From the NCBI RefSeq assembly GCF_024508295.1, contig NZ_CP101990.1, positions 620,001-684,000 of the forward strand: a stretch of 64,000 nt of DNA. The letters are read 5' to 3'. Shown here piece after piece: positions 15,663 to 24,378 of this stretch. How positions within the stretch are numbered: the stretch's first letter is position 1; every line of letters starts with the position of its first letter. The position numbers were made by a program, and so were the translations under genes. This stretch comes from Aeromicrobium duanguangcaii. Its GTDB lineage: Bacteria > Actinomycetota > Actinomycetes > Propionibacteriales > Nocardioidaceae. The notes under the pieces are model-generated. The model had not been told where the DNA came from, ran no database searches, and worked only from the letters and a program-made list of their open reading frames with translations.

Positions 15663-17930
15663 ATGCGTCCCCCCCGGACCACGGGCTGTCTCTTCAGCGT
15701 CAGCATCCTCGTGGCGTGCCTCCTCGCGTTCGCAGCGCCGTCGGCCCAGGCTGCCCCTGCCCGCGGCCAGATCGCCTCGGGGGTGACCCCCGCCGCTGCG
15801 GTGAAGCAAGCCCAGGCTCCGAAGCTCCGTCTCGCCGTGTCGCGTTCGAAGGTCTCGCCCGGCTCCCGCGTCCCCTTCCGCGTCACCAACGGCACCAACG
15901 TCAAGCGGCCCGTGCGCATCCAACGCTGGGATCCGCGCAAGCGGGTCTGGCGCACGGTCGCCACCCGTACCGTGAAGCGGACCACGCGGGTCACCCTCAG
16001 GGTCCCGAAGGGCACGTGGCGCTACCGCGCCGTGGCACCGACGACGAAGATCCGTCCGGCCACGAAGGTCACGCGGATCAGAGCCGTTCGCTCCCGCGTC
16101 GTCTCAGTGCGCGGCATCGTGACCCGCAAGCCCGCCCAGCCGGCACCGCGTCCCACCGAAGCCCCGGCGCCGGGTCCTGAGCCGTCGGCTGTTCCGGGTC
16201 CTGAGCCGTCGGCCGCGCCGGGTCCCGAGCCGACCGCCGTCCCGTCTCCGACTCCGTCGCCGTCGGTTCCTGTGCCGAGTGGTGGGTCGAGTGACGCGGG
16301 ATCTGTCGCGTTGGGCGAGGCGAGCTATCCGGTGCCGGCTGGTGCGGTGTTCGTGTCGCCGTCGGGTTCGGATGCGGGCAAGGGCACGCAGGCGGCTCCG
16401 TTGAGGACGATCACGCGGGCCACCTCGGTGACTCCGGCCGGTGGCACGATCGTGCTGCGTGGTGGCGAGTACCGCGAGTCGGTGATGATGCCGGGGCACA
16501 AGGCGCTGCACATCCAGAACTACCCGGGTGAGGCAGCGTGGCTGGACGGGTCGCAGGTCGTGACCGGCTGGGCGAAGTCCGGCAGCACGTGGGTGCGCTC
16601 GGGGTGGACCGCCGAGTTCGACAGGAGCCCCACCTATACCCGTGGCAAGGCTGATGGCACGGAGCCGGGGTGGCAGTTCGTGAACCCGGCCTATCCGATG
16701 GCCGCGCATCCGGACCAGGTGTTCGTCGACGGCAAGCCGCTGCAGCAGGTCAAGTCACGTGATCTGGTCAAGGCCGGCACGTTCTATGCCGACTATGCCC
16801 GCGACGAGCTGGTCATCGGTTCCGATCCTGCGGGCAGGACCGTCCGCGCCAGTGACCTGGTCCTCGGCCTGACGGCGACCGCGCCGGGCTCGTCGGTCAA
16901 GGGGATCGGCTTGTTCCGGTTCGCGAACTCGGTGTCGGACAAGGGCGTGCTGCGCTTGTGGGCTTCGGACCAGACGGCGGAGAACGTGATCGTCAGTGAC
17001 AGCGCCACGCAGGGCATTGCGCTGCTGGGCTCGAACATCACGCTGCGCAAGGTGACCAGCTCGGACAACGGCCTGAACGGCATCGAGACGTCCAAGACGA
17101 ACAACCTGATGATCGATCGGGTGCGGGTGGAGCGCAACAACCGTGAGCGGTTCAATCCGGCGCCGGTGGCCGCGGGCATCAAGGCTCACACCACCCGTGG
17201 CGGCGTGATCAAGGACAGCGTGTTCAGCAACAACCACGCCAACGGCATCTGGTTCGACGTGTCGAACCACGACATCAAGATCTGGAACAACGACGTCTCG
17301 GGCAACTCCGACGACGGAGTGATCCTCGAGCTGTCGCAGAAGCTGCAGGTGATCAACAACCGCATCGTCGGCAACGGCGTTCAGGGTCTGTTCCTGCTCG
17401 ACTCCGGCGACGCGCAGATCTGGAACAACACGATCATCGGCGGCACCGACCCGGTCCGGATCCACGACACCCCCCGCAACGCGAAGGATCTGAACTCGGC
17501 GCCCTACGGCTATGACCCGCGTCAGCCGAAGCCGGACCCGACGGTCACGTGGGAGGTCTTCAACATCGAGATGAAGAACAACGTCATCGGTGGGCAGAAG
17601 GGTGGCTGGTGTGGTGTGTTCTGCCTGCTGAACGACTCCGACTCGCGCACCGGGGCGCAGATGGCCAAGGTCGACGGCAACATCTACCAGCGCACCAGCG
17701 CCACGGCTCCCAAGGAGCTCATCCGCTGGTCGGGCGGCAAGGGCGTCAGGACCAACTACGGCTCACTCACCGCGTTCCGCACCGCCGTCGGCGGCCAGGA
17801 GACCTCGGGCACCGAGCTTCTTGGTGGGCTGCCCGCGTCGCTGCCGAATGCCGGGGTGCCGATCCCGTCCGCGGTGGCGTCGGTGATCGGCGTTGCTGGC
17901 GGCACGCTCCGGGTCGGTCGGATCGACTGA
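15663..17930 (+). CDS. Secreted right-handed beta-helix protein B
   Basis: 755 residues from ATG 15663; the open frame reaches a TTG at 15627, but ATG gives a proper signal peptide (SVSILVACLLAFAAPSAQA). Residues about 50-150 form a basic immunoglobulin-like domain (VSRSKVSPGSRVPFRVTNG, then WRTVATRTVKRTTRVTLRV), unrelated to the front of protein A. A Pro/Glu-rich linker repeats PGPEPSA. From about residue 222 the beta-helix domain is almost the same as in A, except for one island and the last 38 residues. The two genes are tandem and same-strand, as if one binding or catalytic domain is displayed on two different front ends. Confidence 0.82.
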   Translation: MRPPRTTGCLFSVSILVACLLAFAAPSAQAAPARGQIASGVTPAAAVKQAQAPKLRLAVSRSKVSPGSRVPFRVTNGTNVKRPVRIQRWDPRKRVWRTVATRTVKRTTRVTLRVPKGTWRYRAVAPTTKIRPATKVTRIRAVRSRVVSVRGIVTRKPAQPAPRPTEAPAPGPEPSAVPGPEPSAAPGPEPTAVPSPTPSPSVPVPSGGSSDAGSVALGEASYPVPAGAVFVSPSGSDAGKGTQAAPLRTITRATSVTPAGGTIVLRGGEYRESVMMPGHKALHIQNYPGEAAWLDGSQVVTGWAKSGSTWVRSGWTAEFDRSPTYTRGKADGTEPGWQFVNPAYPMAAHPDQVFVDGKPLQQVKSRDLVKAGTFYADYARDELVIGSDPAGRTVRASDLVLGLTATAPGSSVKGIGLFRFANSVSDKGVLRLWASDQTAENVIVSDSATQGIALLGSNITLRKVTSSDNGLNGIETSKTNNLMIDRVRVERNNRERFNPAPVAAGIKAHTTRGGVIKDSVFSNNHANGIWFDVSNHDIKIWNNDVSGNSDDGVILELSQKLQVINNRIVGNGVQGLFLLDSGDAQIWNNTIIGGTDPVRIHDTPRNAKDLNSAPYGYDPRQPKPDPTVTWEVFNIEMKNNVIGGQKGGWCGVFCLLNDSDSRTGAQMAKVDGNIYQRTSATAPKELIRWSGGKGVRTNYGSLTAFRTAVGGQETSGTELLGGLPASLPNAGVPIPSAVASVIGVAGGTLRVGRID
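16329..17816 (+). repeat. 1488-bp near-identical repeat, copy B (beta-helix domain)
   Basis: Partner of 13818-15305. The divergent island lies at 16880-16978, flanked by about 500 and 840 bp of identity. Confidence 0.92.
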
Positions 17931-18002
17931 CCCCGCACCCGTCGCGGGTCACCCGCGCCGGAACATCCGACGAGCGACCTCGCGCACTGCCAGCGCGAGG
18001 CC
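17921..18002 (+). repeat. 82-bp flank repeat, copy B (parent copy, next to intact GT2 gene)
   Basis: Partner of 15431-15512. Here the reverse-strand sequence continues into the full GT2 gene, so this is the original arrangement. Confidence 0.88.
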
Positions 18003-18851
18003 CTCGGTGGTGCCACGGCTGACCGCTCGGAGCCCGCTGCGGGACTGCAGGAGCTGACGGCGCCCGCCCTGCATGAGGATGAGCCAGCTCTGGCGTGGTG
18101 TCTTGAGGATCCACACGAGGAGGTCGCGTGTCCCGAGGTGACGGGCGGCGAACAGCAGCCGGTTCCGCGCGCAGTACTGGTAGTAGAGGTCCGACTTCGC
18201 CCGCGAGGTGAGCTTCTCCTGCGTGCCGTTCTCGTCGTGAATCGCCTGGACGTCCTTGAGCACGTCCAGGTGGGCACCGTGGCGCGCGGCTCGGACGCTG
18301 AAGTCGACGTCCTCCCAATAGAGAAAGTAGTCCTCGTCGAAGCCGCCCACCGCCTCGAACAGGCGAACCGTGAACGCCATGCAGGCGCCGCTGATCCACG
18401 GCCACGTGCGCGGCGGCGGGCTGGTGACGTCGTCGATGCGCAGCATCCGGCCGGTGTCGAGGCGCACCGCCGAGCCCCAGAAGTAGATGTCGCCCGTGGA
18501 CGTCGCCACGACGGGGGACACCAGCGCGAGCGGGTCGTCGGCCAGGCCTCGTCGGATCGCCTCGATCGCCTCGGCGCCCAGTCGCGCGTCCGGGTTGAGC
18601 AGGATCACGGCCTCGTGGCCGAGCTCCGCGGCCGTGTGGACGCCGAGGTTCACGCCACCGCCGAAGCCGAGGTTGCTCGGCGCCTCGACGAAGGCCCAGT
18701 CGTGGGTCGCCGCGAGCTCGCGCGCGGCCTCACGGTCGGCGGCGGACTTGAGGTTGTCCACCACGACGACCGGCACCTCCCCGAGCGCGGCCGTGTTGGT
18801 GCCGAGCAGCTCGTGGGAGCCGTAGTTGACGACGACGACGGCCAGGCTCAC
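17949..18851 (-). CDS. Glycosyltransferase family 2 (rhamnosyltransferase-like)
   Basis: 300 residues from GTG 18851, whose GTGA overlaps the stop of the upstream DUF6492 gene. The first strand is VSLAVVVVNYGS, and the donor and metal region is LLNPDARLG at residues 84-92. The GGFDEDYFLYWEDVDF motif near residue 165 is the acceptor-side signature of GT2 enzymes of the WbbL type. It is a GT-A inverting transferase acting in the cytoplasm, probably adding rhamnose or a related sugar to the EPS unit. It converges on beta-helix gene B, and its 3' tail was copied to 15459-15512. Confidence 0.9.
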   Translation of the reverse strand: MSLAVVVVNYGSHELLGTNTAALGEVPVVVVDNLKSAADREAARELAATHDWAFVEAPSNLGFGGGVNLGVHTAAELGHEAVILLNPDARLGAEAIEAIRRGLADDPLALVSPVVATSTGDIYFWGSAVRLDTGRMLRIDDVTSPPPRTWPWISGACMAFTVRLFEAVGGFDEDYFLYWEDVDFSVRAARHGAHLDVLKDVQAIHDENGTQEKLTSRAKSDLYYQYCARNRLLFAARHLGTRDLLVWILKTPRQSWLILMQGGRRQLLQSRSGLRAVSRGTTEGLALAVREVARRMFRRG

Positions 18852-19861
18852 GACGGGTCCCCCGAGCGGGCGCGGCCGGTCGGCGCGGTGACGGCGGTGC
18901 GCCGCCGCGCGGCCAGACGGGTGCGGACCCTGCGGACAGTCATCGTCCGCAGGTATGCCCCCTTGAACCGGACGATGAACCACAGTCCCGCGGTGGTGGA
19001 CGACCAGAGTCCGCGTACCGCCCAGAGGCGGGCGAACGACCGCGACGAGGTCAACGTCGCCTTGGCGAGCGCCTTGCGGTGGATGCCCAGGAACGGCGAG
19101 TCGAGATGGTCGAGTGCCGCGAGGTCCTCGGCGATCCCCCGCGGCGTCCGGCTGGGCCAGATGGTGGTGGAGCGGACGGTGGACCCGTCGATCTCGGCGT
19201 CCAGGCTGCCATCGCGGGCGATGATCCAGCCGGCGTAGAGCGGGAACTCGAGCAGGCCGGCCCGGGCGAACTCCTGCGCGAAGGGAAGCCCGCTGCGCCG
19301 TTCAACGTCGGAGACGAGGTCGGCGCACACGTCCCGCGACACCACGACCGGCGTGTGGGTGACCATGAAGTGATCGAGCCACTCCTGCGGGTCGACGCCC
19401 ACGTACCGCAGGACGTCGGCCACCCGCTGTTCCAGCGCGTGGCCCCGGTAGGTGTGGCTGGCGCCGCGGGCGCGGCCGTCCTCGGCGAGGAACGTGCTCC
19501 GGTCCGTCGGCTGGATCCAGTGGTTCTTGGCGTCGAGGACGAGGAAGTGGCTCGTGTCGATCTCGCGATGGACGATGAGCTTGAGGACCTGCTGACCAAC
19601 CCAGCCCGGCAGCGTCGGCAGGTCGGTGAGGTCCTGCGGGCGGACGAAGCGGACCCGATCGCGCCACGGGCCGAACTGGCGCAGCAATCGTTCTTGCGTG
19701 CGACGTGAGACCCCGCGGTGCGTGTTGTCGATGACGACGATGCGCTCGAACTCGCCCGGAGCGTGGTACCTGACCAGTGAGCGAGCCTGCAGCTTGAGCA
19801 AGCCGATCTCGGCCTCGAAGAAGACGGTGACCATGCTCAGGGTCGCTCCCGCCGCCGCCAT
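18848..19861 (-). CDS. DUF6492-type glycosyltransferase-like protein
   Basis: 337 residues from ATG 19861. TACGCT lies exactly six bases upstream, a leaderless-type promoter. The opening LSMVTVFFEAEIGLLKLQARSL, with IVVIDNTHRG and FLVLDAKNHWIQP near residue 115, is how I recognise DUF6492. The D-x-K after a hydrophobic strand resembles the metal-binding region of GT-A transferases. It is translationally coupled to the GT2 gene. It probably transfers a sugar or capsule component, but no biochemical role is established for the family as far as I know. Confidence 0.65.
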   Translation of the reverse strand: MAAAGATLSMVTVFFEAEIGLLKLQARSLVRYHAPGEFERIVVIDNTHRGVSRRTQERLLRQFGPWRDRVRFVRPQDLTDLPTLPGWVGQQVLKLIVHREIDTSHFLVLDAKNHWIQPTDRSTFLAEDGRARGASHTYRGHALEQRVADVLRYVGVDPQEWLDHFMVTHTPVVVSRDVCADLVSDVERRSGLPFAQEFARAGLLEFPLYAGWIIARDGSLDAEIDGSTVRSTTIWPSRTPRGIAEDLAALDHLDSPFLGIHRKALAKATLTSSRSFARLWAVRGLWSSTTAGLWFIVRFKGAYLRTMTVRRVRTRLAARRRTAVTAPTGRARSGDPS

Positions 19862-19976
19862 GGACGAAGCGTAGCGTCCGGCGACCGGTCGGGGGACTCG
19901 TTTTTTACGCCGACGACAGCGCCCATCTCAAGTACCCTGTGACAGTCGCGCCGCCGGGCCGGAGAGGGAGTGGACC

Positions 19977-21335
19977 GTGGGTCTCATGCAGTTCCTCCGC
20001 GTCCTGGTCAAGCACTGGGCGCTGGTCGTGATCCCGTTCCTGCTGTGCGTCCTGGGCACGTTCGTCTTCTCCAAGCAGGCGACGCCGCTCTACACGGCCT
20101 CGGCCAGCAGCTACTTCACGCTGCCGGTCGGTCAGTCGGGCACCGATCTGTTCCAAGGAGCCAACTACACCCAGCAGCAGCTCGGCTCTTACGCGCAACT
20201 GGCCTCGACGCCGCTCATTTTGGACCCCGTGATCGAGGACCTCGGTCTCGACACCACACCGCGGATGCTCAAGAACCGGATGACGGTCTCGGTCGTGCCC
20301 GACTCGGTCCTCATCACGGTCGCCGTCGAGGACGAGGACCCCGACCGTGCCGCGGCGATCGCGAACCGCGTGACGAAGGAACTGGCCACCGCCACCGCCG
20401 CCCTGGCTCCCCGCCTGGGCAACGGCAAGCCCGCCATCTCGGCCACCACGGTCGCCAAAGCGACGCCGCCGGAGGGGCCGTCGTCGCCCAACACCAAGCG
20501 GAACATCCTCGCCGGTGCCCTCGTGGGCCTGTTCCTGGGCGTCCTGCTGGCGCTCGCCCGCGAGCTGCTGGACACCCGTGTCCGGTCCGCCGAGGACCTG
20601 CCCGAGGGCCTGCCGGTTCTGGCGGAGGTCGAGCGCGGACGGGTCATCCGGCCCGGCAGCGGCGATCAGTCGCACAAGAACCACGCCCAGTTCATCCTCG
20701 ACGAGGCGCTGCGCCGTGTGAAGACCAGCCTGCGCTTCATCGACGTCGAGCGGCCCGCCCGTGTCATCGCGCTGAGTTCGAGCATCTCGGGCGAGGGCAA
20801 GACCAGCCTCGCGATCCAGTTCGCGCGCGTCCTCTCGGAGGGCTCGGGCGCGGTGCTGCTCATCGAGGCAGACCTTCGGCGCCCTCGCATCGCGTCGCGC
20901 CTCGGCGTCGACAGCGGCATCGGCCTCTCGGACGTGCTGGCCGGCTCGGTCTCGGTCGAGCAGGCCGCGCAGAGCGCCCTGACGCCGGGGTTGTCGGTGC
21001 TCACCAGCGGCAGCGCCGTTCCCAACCCGGCCGAACTGCTCGCCAGTCAGGCGATGGGATCCTTGCTGGCCAGCCTGCGCATGCGGTACGAGTACATCGT
21101 CATCGACGCGCCTCCCGTGCTTCCCGTCACCGACGCCTCCGTCCTGGCCACCCAGGTCGACGGCACGCTGCTGGTGGCGCGGTACGGCAAGGTCACCCGC
21201 GCCCAGCTCGCGACGGCCGTGGAGACCCTGCGCCAGGTCGATGCACGGCTGCTCGGCGTCGTGATCAACGCAGCGCCGGGCGCCTCGCGCCGTCGCGCGA
21301 AGCACGCGACGTACTGGTACGCGACCGAGCACTGA
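19977..21335 (+). CDS. Wzz chain-length domain fused to a bacterial tyrosine (BY) kinase
   Basis: 452 residues from GTG 19977, with GGAGAGGGAG six bases upstream. Wzz-type membrane helices lie at about 14-34 and 180-200 (ILAGALVGLFLGVLLALA), with the periplasmic-side domain between. The C-terminal kinase has Walker A SISGEGKTS near 271, Walker A' LLIEADLRRP near 296 and Walker B YIVIDAPP near 373. This is the fused CpsC-CpsD layout typical of actinobacteria and proteobacteria. The tyrosine tail is very short (TYWYATEH), with only two tyrosines instead of the usual cluster. It sets EPS chain length and export by cycles of autophosphorylation, presumably reversed by the next gene. Confidence 0.93.
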   Translation: MGLMQFLRVLVKHWALVVIPFLLCVLGTFVFSKQATPLYTASASSYFTLPVGQSGTDLFQGANYTQQQLGSYAQLASTPLILDPVIEDLGLDTTPRMLKNRMTVSVVPDSVLITVAVEDEDPDRAAAIANRVTKELATATAALAPRLGNGKPAISATTVAKATPPEGPSSPNTKRNILAGALVGLFLGVLLALARELLDTRVRSAEDLPEGLPVLAEVERGRVIRPGSGDQSHKNHAQFILDEALRRVKTSLRFIDVERPARVIALSSSISGEGKTSLAIQFARVLSEGSGAVLLIEADLRRPRIASRLGVDSGIGLSDVLAGSVSVEQAAQSALTPGLSVLTSGSAVPNPAELLASQAMGSLLASLRMRYEYIVIDAPPVLPVTDASVLATQVDGTLLVARYGKVTRAQLATAVETLRQVDARLLGVVINAAPGASRRRAKHATYWYATEH

Positions 21336-21402
21336 GACGCCGGCTGCGCTCAGTTCGCCGAACGAGAGGCCGTTAACGGCAGGGCGAACTACAGTTCACC
21401 GC

Positions 21403-22092
21403 ATGGAGTTGATCTCGGGCGACTCGGCGTCTTCAGACGTGTTCACGCTGGTGGCCGTGTGCACGGCGAACGTGTGCCGGTCGCCGGTCATGGCCACCGT
21501 CCTGTCGCACGCCATGGAGCCGTACGCAGGTCTCGCCGGGTCCGGGGTCTACGTCACGAGTGCCGGAGTCACCGCCGCCACGGGCGCTCCCATCGACGCG
21601 CGGACGGCCGAGGCGCTGTCCCAGGCGGGCTTCGCGTTGCCCGAGACCGTCGCCACGCAGTTGGAACGCGACCAGGTGGCCTCCGCCGACCTCATCCTGA
21701 CGGCATCGCGCCGACACCGGGCGACGATCGTGCGGATGATGCCGCAGGCACGGGACCGGACGTTCACGATCCGAGAGTTCGCGCGCTACTGCGAGTTGCT
21801 GTCCAGCGACTCGATCGAGGGCGTCGCGGCTCCCGATCGGCTGCGCAGCGTCCTGTCGCAGGTCCAAGAGATGCGCGGGTTCGACCTGCCGTCGCGGCCC
21901 CACGACGACGACGTGGCCGATCCGATCGCCGGCTCGCGCCGTGTGCACCGCAAGGCCGTCAGGACGATCGTTGCCGCGGCCGAGTCGATCCTCGCGGTGG
22001 TCGATGCCCGCGCGCATGACCTGACGGCGGGCACGTCGAGCTCCCGCACGGGCTGGGACACCCTGCTCGAGTTGGCGCGCGCCGTGCGCTGA
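21403..22092 (+). CDS. Low-molecular-weight protein-tyrosine phosphatase
   Basis: 229 residues from ATG 21403. TACAGT at 21390-21395 ends seven bases before the start, so the mRNA may be leaderless. The active-site loop is C20-TANVC-R26-S, the C(X)5R signature of LMW-PTPs. A DP pair near residue 172 would supply the general acid. The protein is about 70 residues longer than the usual 150, with an added C-terminal arm. Placed just after the Wzz/BY-kinase it most likely dephosphorylates that kinase, as Wzb does for Wzc. A palindrome GCCGTTAACGGC at 21369-21380 sits just upstream and could be an operator. Confidence 0.88.
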   Translation: MELISGDSASSDVFTLVAVCTANVCRSPVMATVLSHAMEPYAGLAGSGVYVTSAGVTAATGAPIDARTAEALSQAGFALPETVATQLERDQVASADLILTASRRHRATIVRMMPQARDRTFTIREFARYCELLSSDSIEGVAAPDRLRSVLSQVQEMRGFDLPSRPHDDDVADPIAGSRRVHRKAVRTIVAAAESILAVVDARAHDLTAGTSSSRTGWDTLLELARAVR

Positions 22093-22105
22093 CCGCGCTG
22101 GTCAG
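22089..22105. terminator. Small hairpin between convergent genes
   Basis: CTGACC, loop GCGCT, GGTCAG. Each arm carries the stop codon of one of the converging genes (22090-22092 plus strand, 22102-22104 minus strand). It is a short stem, so termination activity is uncertain. Confidence 0.4.
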
Positions 22106-23406
22106 GCCACGGGCGCGAGCGGGTAGAGCCGGTCGCGGTGGCGGCGGATGTAGATCGCGACGGGGATGATCTGGCACACGACCGTGGCGATGACGTAGGC
22201 CAGCGGCGGGCCCTCCACCCCCATGGCGCGGGTCAACGCGATGCTGAGCCCGAAGCTGAGCGCGGCCATGCTCAGAGCAGGCACGACCTGGAACCGGATC
22301 CCGGGCGTGTCCATGATGAACATCCCCATCGGGTACAGGACGGCCGAGCAGGTGATCATCGCGCCGAACGCGACGATGGTCGAGCTCGGCACCGACACCT
22401 CCCCGCTCGTGATGAAGCCGAAGAGGTCGTCGCGGACCAGCCAGATCATCGCGCTCGCCAGGATCATTCCGGCGGCGAAGGCCGCGGAGAGACTCCAGGG
22501 TCCGTGGCGGAGGTCGCCGTGGGCCCGTTGGCGGGCGTAGCGGGGCCACAGCGCCGCGCCCGCGGCCACCACAAGGCCCATCAGTGCGAAGAAGACCTGC
22601 CCCGCCACGCTGTACTGCGCAACATCATCGGTGGTGCCGAACTGGGCGACGACGTACCGCTGCGACGAAAGGGCGATGGGCGCGGCGATCATGTGCGCCA
22701 GCATCGGCCAGCCCACGTCCATCACGCGGGCACCCGCGACCGCGCGCAGGCGGGGGATGTCACGCAGTGCACGCGTCACGAGGGGAGCGGTCATCCGGGC
22801 GGTCACGATGAGGCCGATCAGGCCCACGATGAACGACGCGACGTAGGACGACATCGCCAGATACGAGGACAGGTCCTCGCCACCGCCCAGGAGCAGCCGG
22901 ACCAGGAGGAAGTTCAACGGCGAGATGAGTCCTTGGAGCAGGATCGTGAGGTGGTTCCGGCGCAGCCCGAGCATGATGCGGACCCAGAGTCCGAGGGGGA
23001 TGCCACAGGCGAAGACGCTCAGGCACGCGAAGGCGGCCGAGGGCGCGCCCGGGATCTGCCCAGCGTCACCCAGCAGCGCGGCCCAACCGCCCGTCAGCAG
23101 CAGGACCGTGTTCAGGCACTGGATGGCGGCCGCGAAGCACACGACGATGCGTCCCACGGAGGTCAGCTGCGCACGGACCTGCGGATCGGTCCGCGGGTCA
23201 TCGCTGGTGGCGACGCCGTTGACCAGCACGGCGCCCGCGCCCAGATCCGAGAACGTCAGCAGGGCCGGGATCGCGACGAGGAGTGCATACAGCGAGTAGT
23301 GCTCGACCCCGACCGTGCCCAAGATGAGTCGGGCGGTCAAGATGCCGAAGACCATCGAGGTGAATGTCGTGGCGCCCTTGGCCAGCAGTGCGAGCAGGGA
23401 GTTCAT
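22102..23406 (-). CDS. Polysaccharide flippase (Wzx / MATE-like membrane transporter)
   Basis: 434 residues with about twelve membrane helices. The start MNSLLALLAKGATTFTSMVFGILTAR resembles the first helix of Wzx and MVF-type oligosaccharide flippases. A polar helix pair follows at VEHYSLYALLVAIPALLTFSD near residue 33, with LGAGAVLVNGVA after it, which is common in the family. It would move lipid-linked repeat units across the membrane for the Wzy-like enzyme at 6386. The next minus-strand gene upstream (CDP-alcohol transferase) ends 67 bases before its start, so the two could share a transcript. Confidence 0.87.
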   Translation of the reverse strand: MNSLLALLAKGATTFTSMVFGILTARLILGTVGVEHYSLYALLVAIPALLTFSDLGAGAVLVNGVATSDDPRTDPQVRAQLTSVGRIVVCFAAAIQCLNTVLLLTGGWAALLGDAGQIPGAPSAAFACLSVFACGIPLGLWVRIMLGLRRNHLTILLQGLISPLNFLLVRLLLGGGEDLSSYLAMSSYVASFIVGLIGLIVTARMTAPLVTRALRDIPRLRAVAGARVMDVGWPMLAHMIAAPIALSSQRYVVAQFGTTDDVAQYSVAGQVFFALMGLVVAAGAALWPRYARQRAHGDLRHGPWSLSAAFAAGMILASAMIWLVRDDLFGFITSGEVSVPSSTIVAFGAMITCSAVLYPMGMFIMDTPGIRFQVVPALSMAALSFGLSIALTRAMGVEGPPLAYVIATVVCQIIPVAIYIRRHRDRLYPLAPVA

Positions 23407-23473
23407 CCGCGGGCGGAGGCCGTCGCTCGCCGCCGCCCCGCCAGCGGACTCGCCGGGAGCGTCTCGTGGCGCA

Positions 23474-24214
23474 TCAGGCCACCCCGGCGTCCAGGGCGCG
23501 CAGCTCGCGCCACCACTTGCGCAGTGCGAGGGCCAGGAGAGCGGCGCAGCCGACGAACGTGACCGTCCACAGGACCCGGAACCCGACGGTCCACCCCAGG
23601 AGGGCGAACGCCCAGCACTGGAATCCGTAGTCGGTCGGCAGGATCAGGAACCGGCGCAACGGCCCCTCAGGCGGCGCCGGCTCCGTCGGGGCGCTGATGG
23701 CGGCGGGGCGCAGCGTCGGGATGAGCATGAGCCCGAAGAACATCGCGGCCGCGACGACGGTGAAGCCGAGCGGGACGAGCAGCCACGCGTCGTGGGGCAG
23801 GTCGGCGAACCGGAACCAGGACACCGCGACGGCGAGGTGCAGCGTCAAGGTCTTGAAGCAGTCCACGGTGTGGTCGAGCCACTCGCCCGCGAGCGATCCG
23901 CCGCCGCGCAGGCGAGCAAGCTGGCCGTCGACGGAGTCCATGACGTACCCCGCCGCCAGCAGGAACGCGATCAGCAGTCCCAGCCACCACGTGGGCCGCA
24001 CCGTGGCCAGCAGCGTGATCGCGCTGGCCGACAGGGTGGCGCTGATGGCGGTGGCCTGGTTGGGGCGCATCCCGTGGGAGTTGCACCACGCGGCGACGAT
24101 GCGGCCCAGCGGTCGGTTGACGTGCCGCGAGTACGCGGGAGTGCCGCGCGCGGGCTTCTGGGCGGCGCGTAGGTCGGCCAGACCGAAGCGAAAACTCTGT
24201 CGTTCGGACGTCAC
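23474..24214 (-). CDS. CDP-alcohol phosphatidyltransferase family protein
   Basis: 246 residues from GTG 24214 with ACGGAGG upstream. The full signature D-G-x2-A-R-x8-G-x3-D-x3-D is present at residues 96-118 (D96 G97, A100 R101, G110, D114, D118), with the preceding D93. About six membrane helices surround it. These enzymes move a phospho-alcohol from a CDP donor to an acceptor alcohol in the membrane. Its EPS setting, not a phospholipid operon, suggests a carrier-lipid or polymer-modifying transferase such as those for phosphoinositol or phosphoglycerol. The acceptor is not known. Confidence 0.85.
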   Translation of the reverse strand: MTSERQSFRFGLADLRAAQKPARGTPAYSRHVNRPLGRIVAAWCNSHGMRPNQATAISATLSASAITLLATVRPTWWLGLLIAFLLAAGYVMDSVDGQLARLRGGGSLAGEWLDHTVDCFKTLTLHLAVAVSWFRFADLPHDAWLLVPLGFTVVAAAMFFGLMLIPTLRPAAISAPTEPAPPEGPLRRFLILPTDYGFQCWAFALLGWTVGFRVLWTVTFVGCAALLALALRKWWRELRALDAGVA

Positions 24215-24378
24215 GGTGCCTCCGTCTGCTCCCCGGGATACGGAGCAGCGTAGTGGACCCGGGCCGGGCCACGTGCTGCTTTCCGCTCGGGTTCCTGGGA
24301 GATCGTGGCGCGTGACCGCTGCCTTCGGGTCCCAAAGAACCCTTGAGACACATGTGCCTCTGGACTTACGGTTCTTGC

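Noticed and set aside
13818..17816. The long repeats taken as a mobile element or assembly error.
   Set aside because: No terminal inverted repeats or transposase exist. The copies differ in flanks, in one island and in the 3' ends, so a collapsed or duplicated contig is unlikely, though long reads would settle it.
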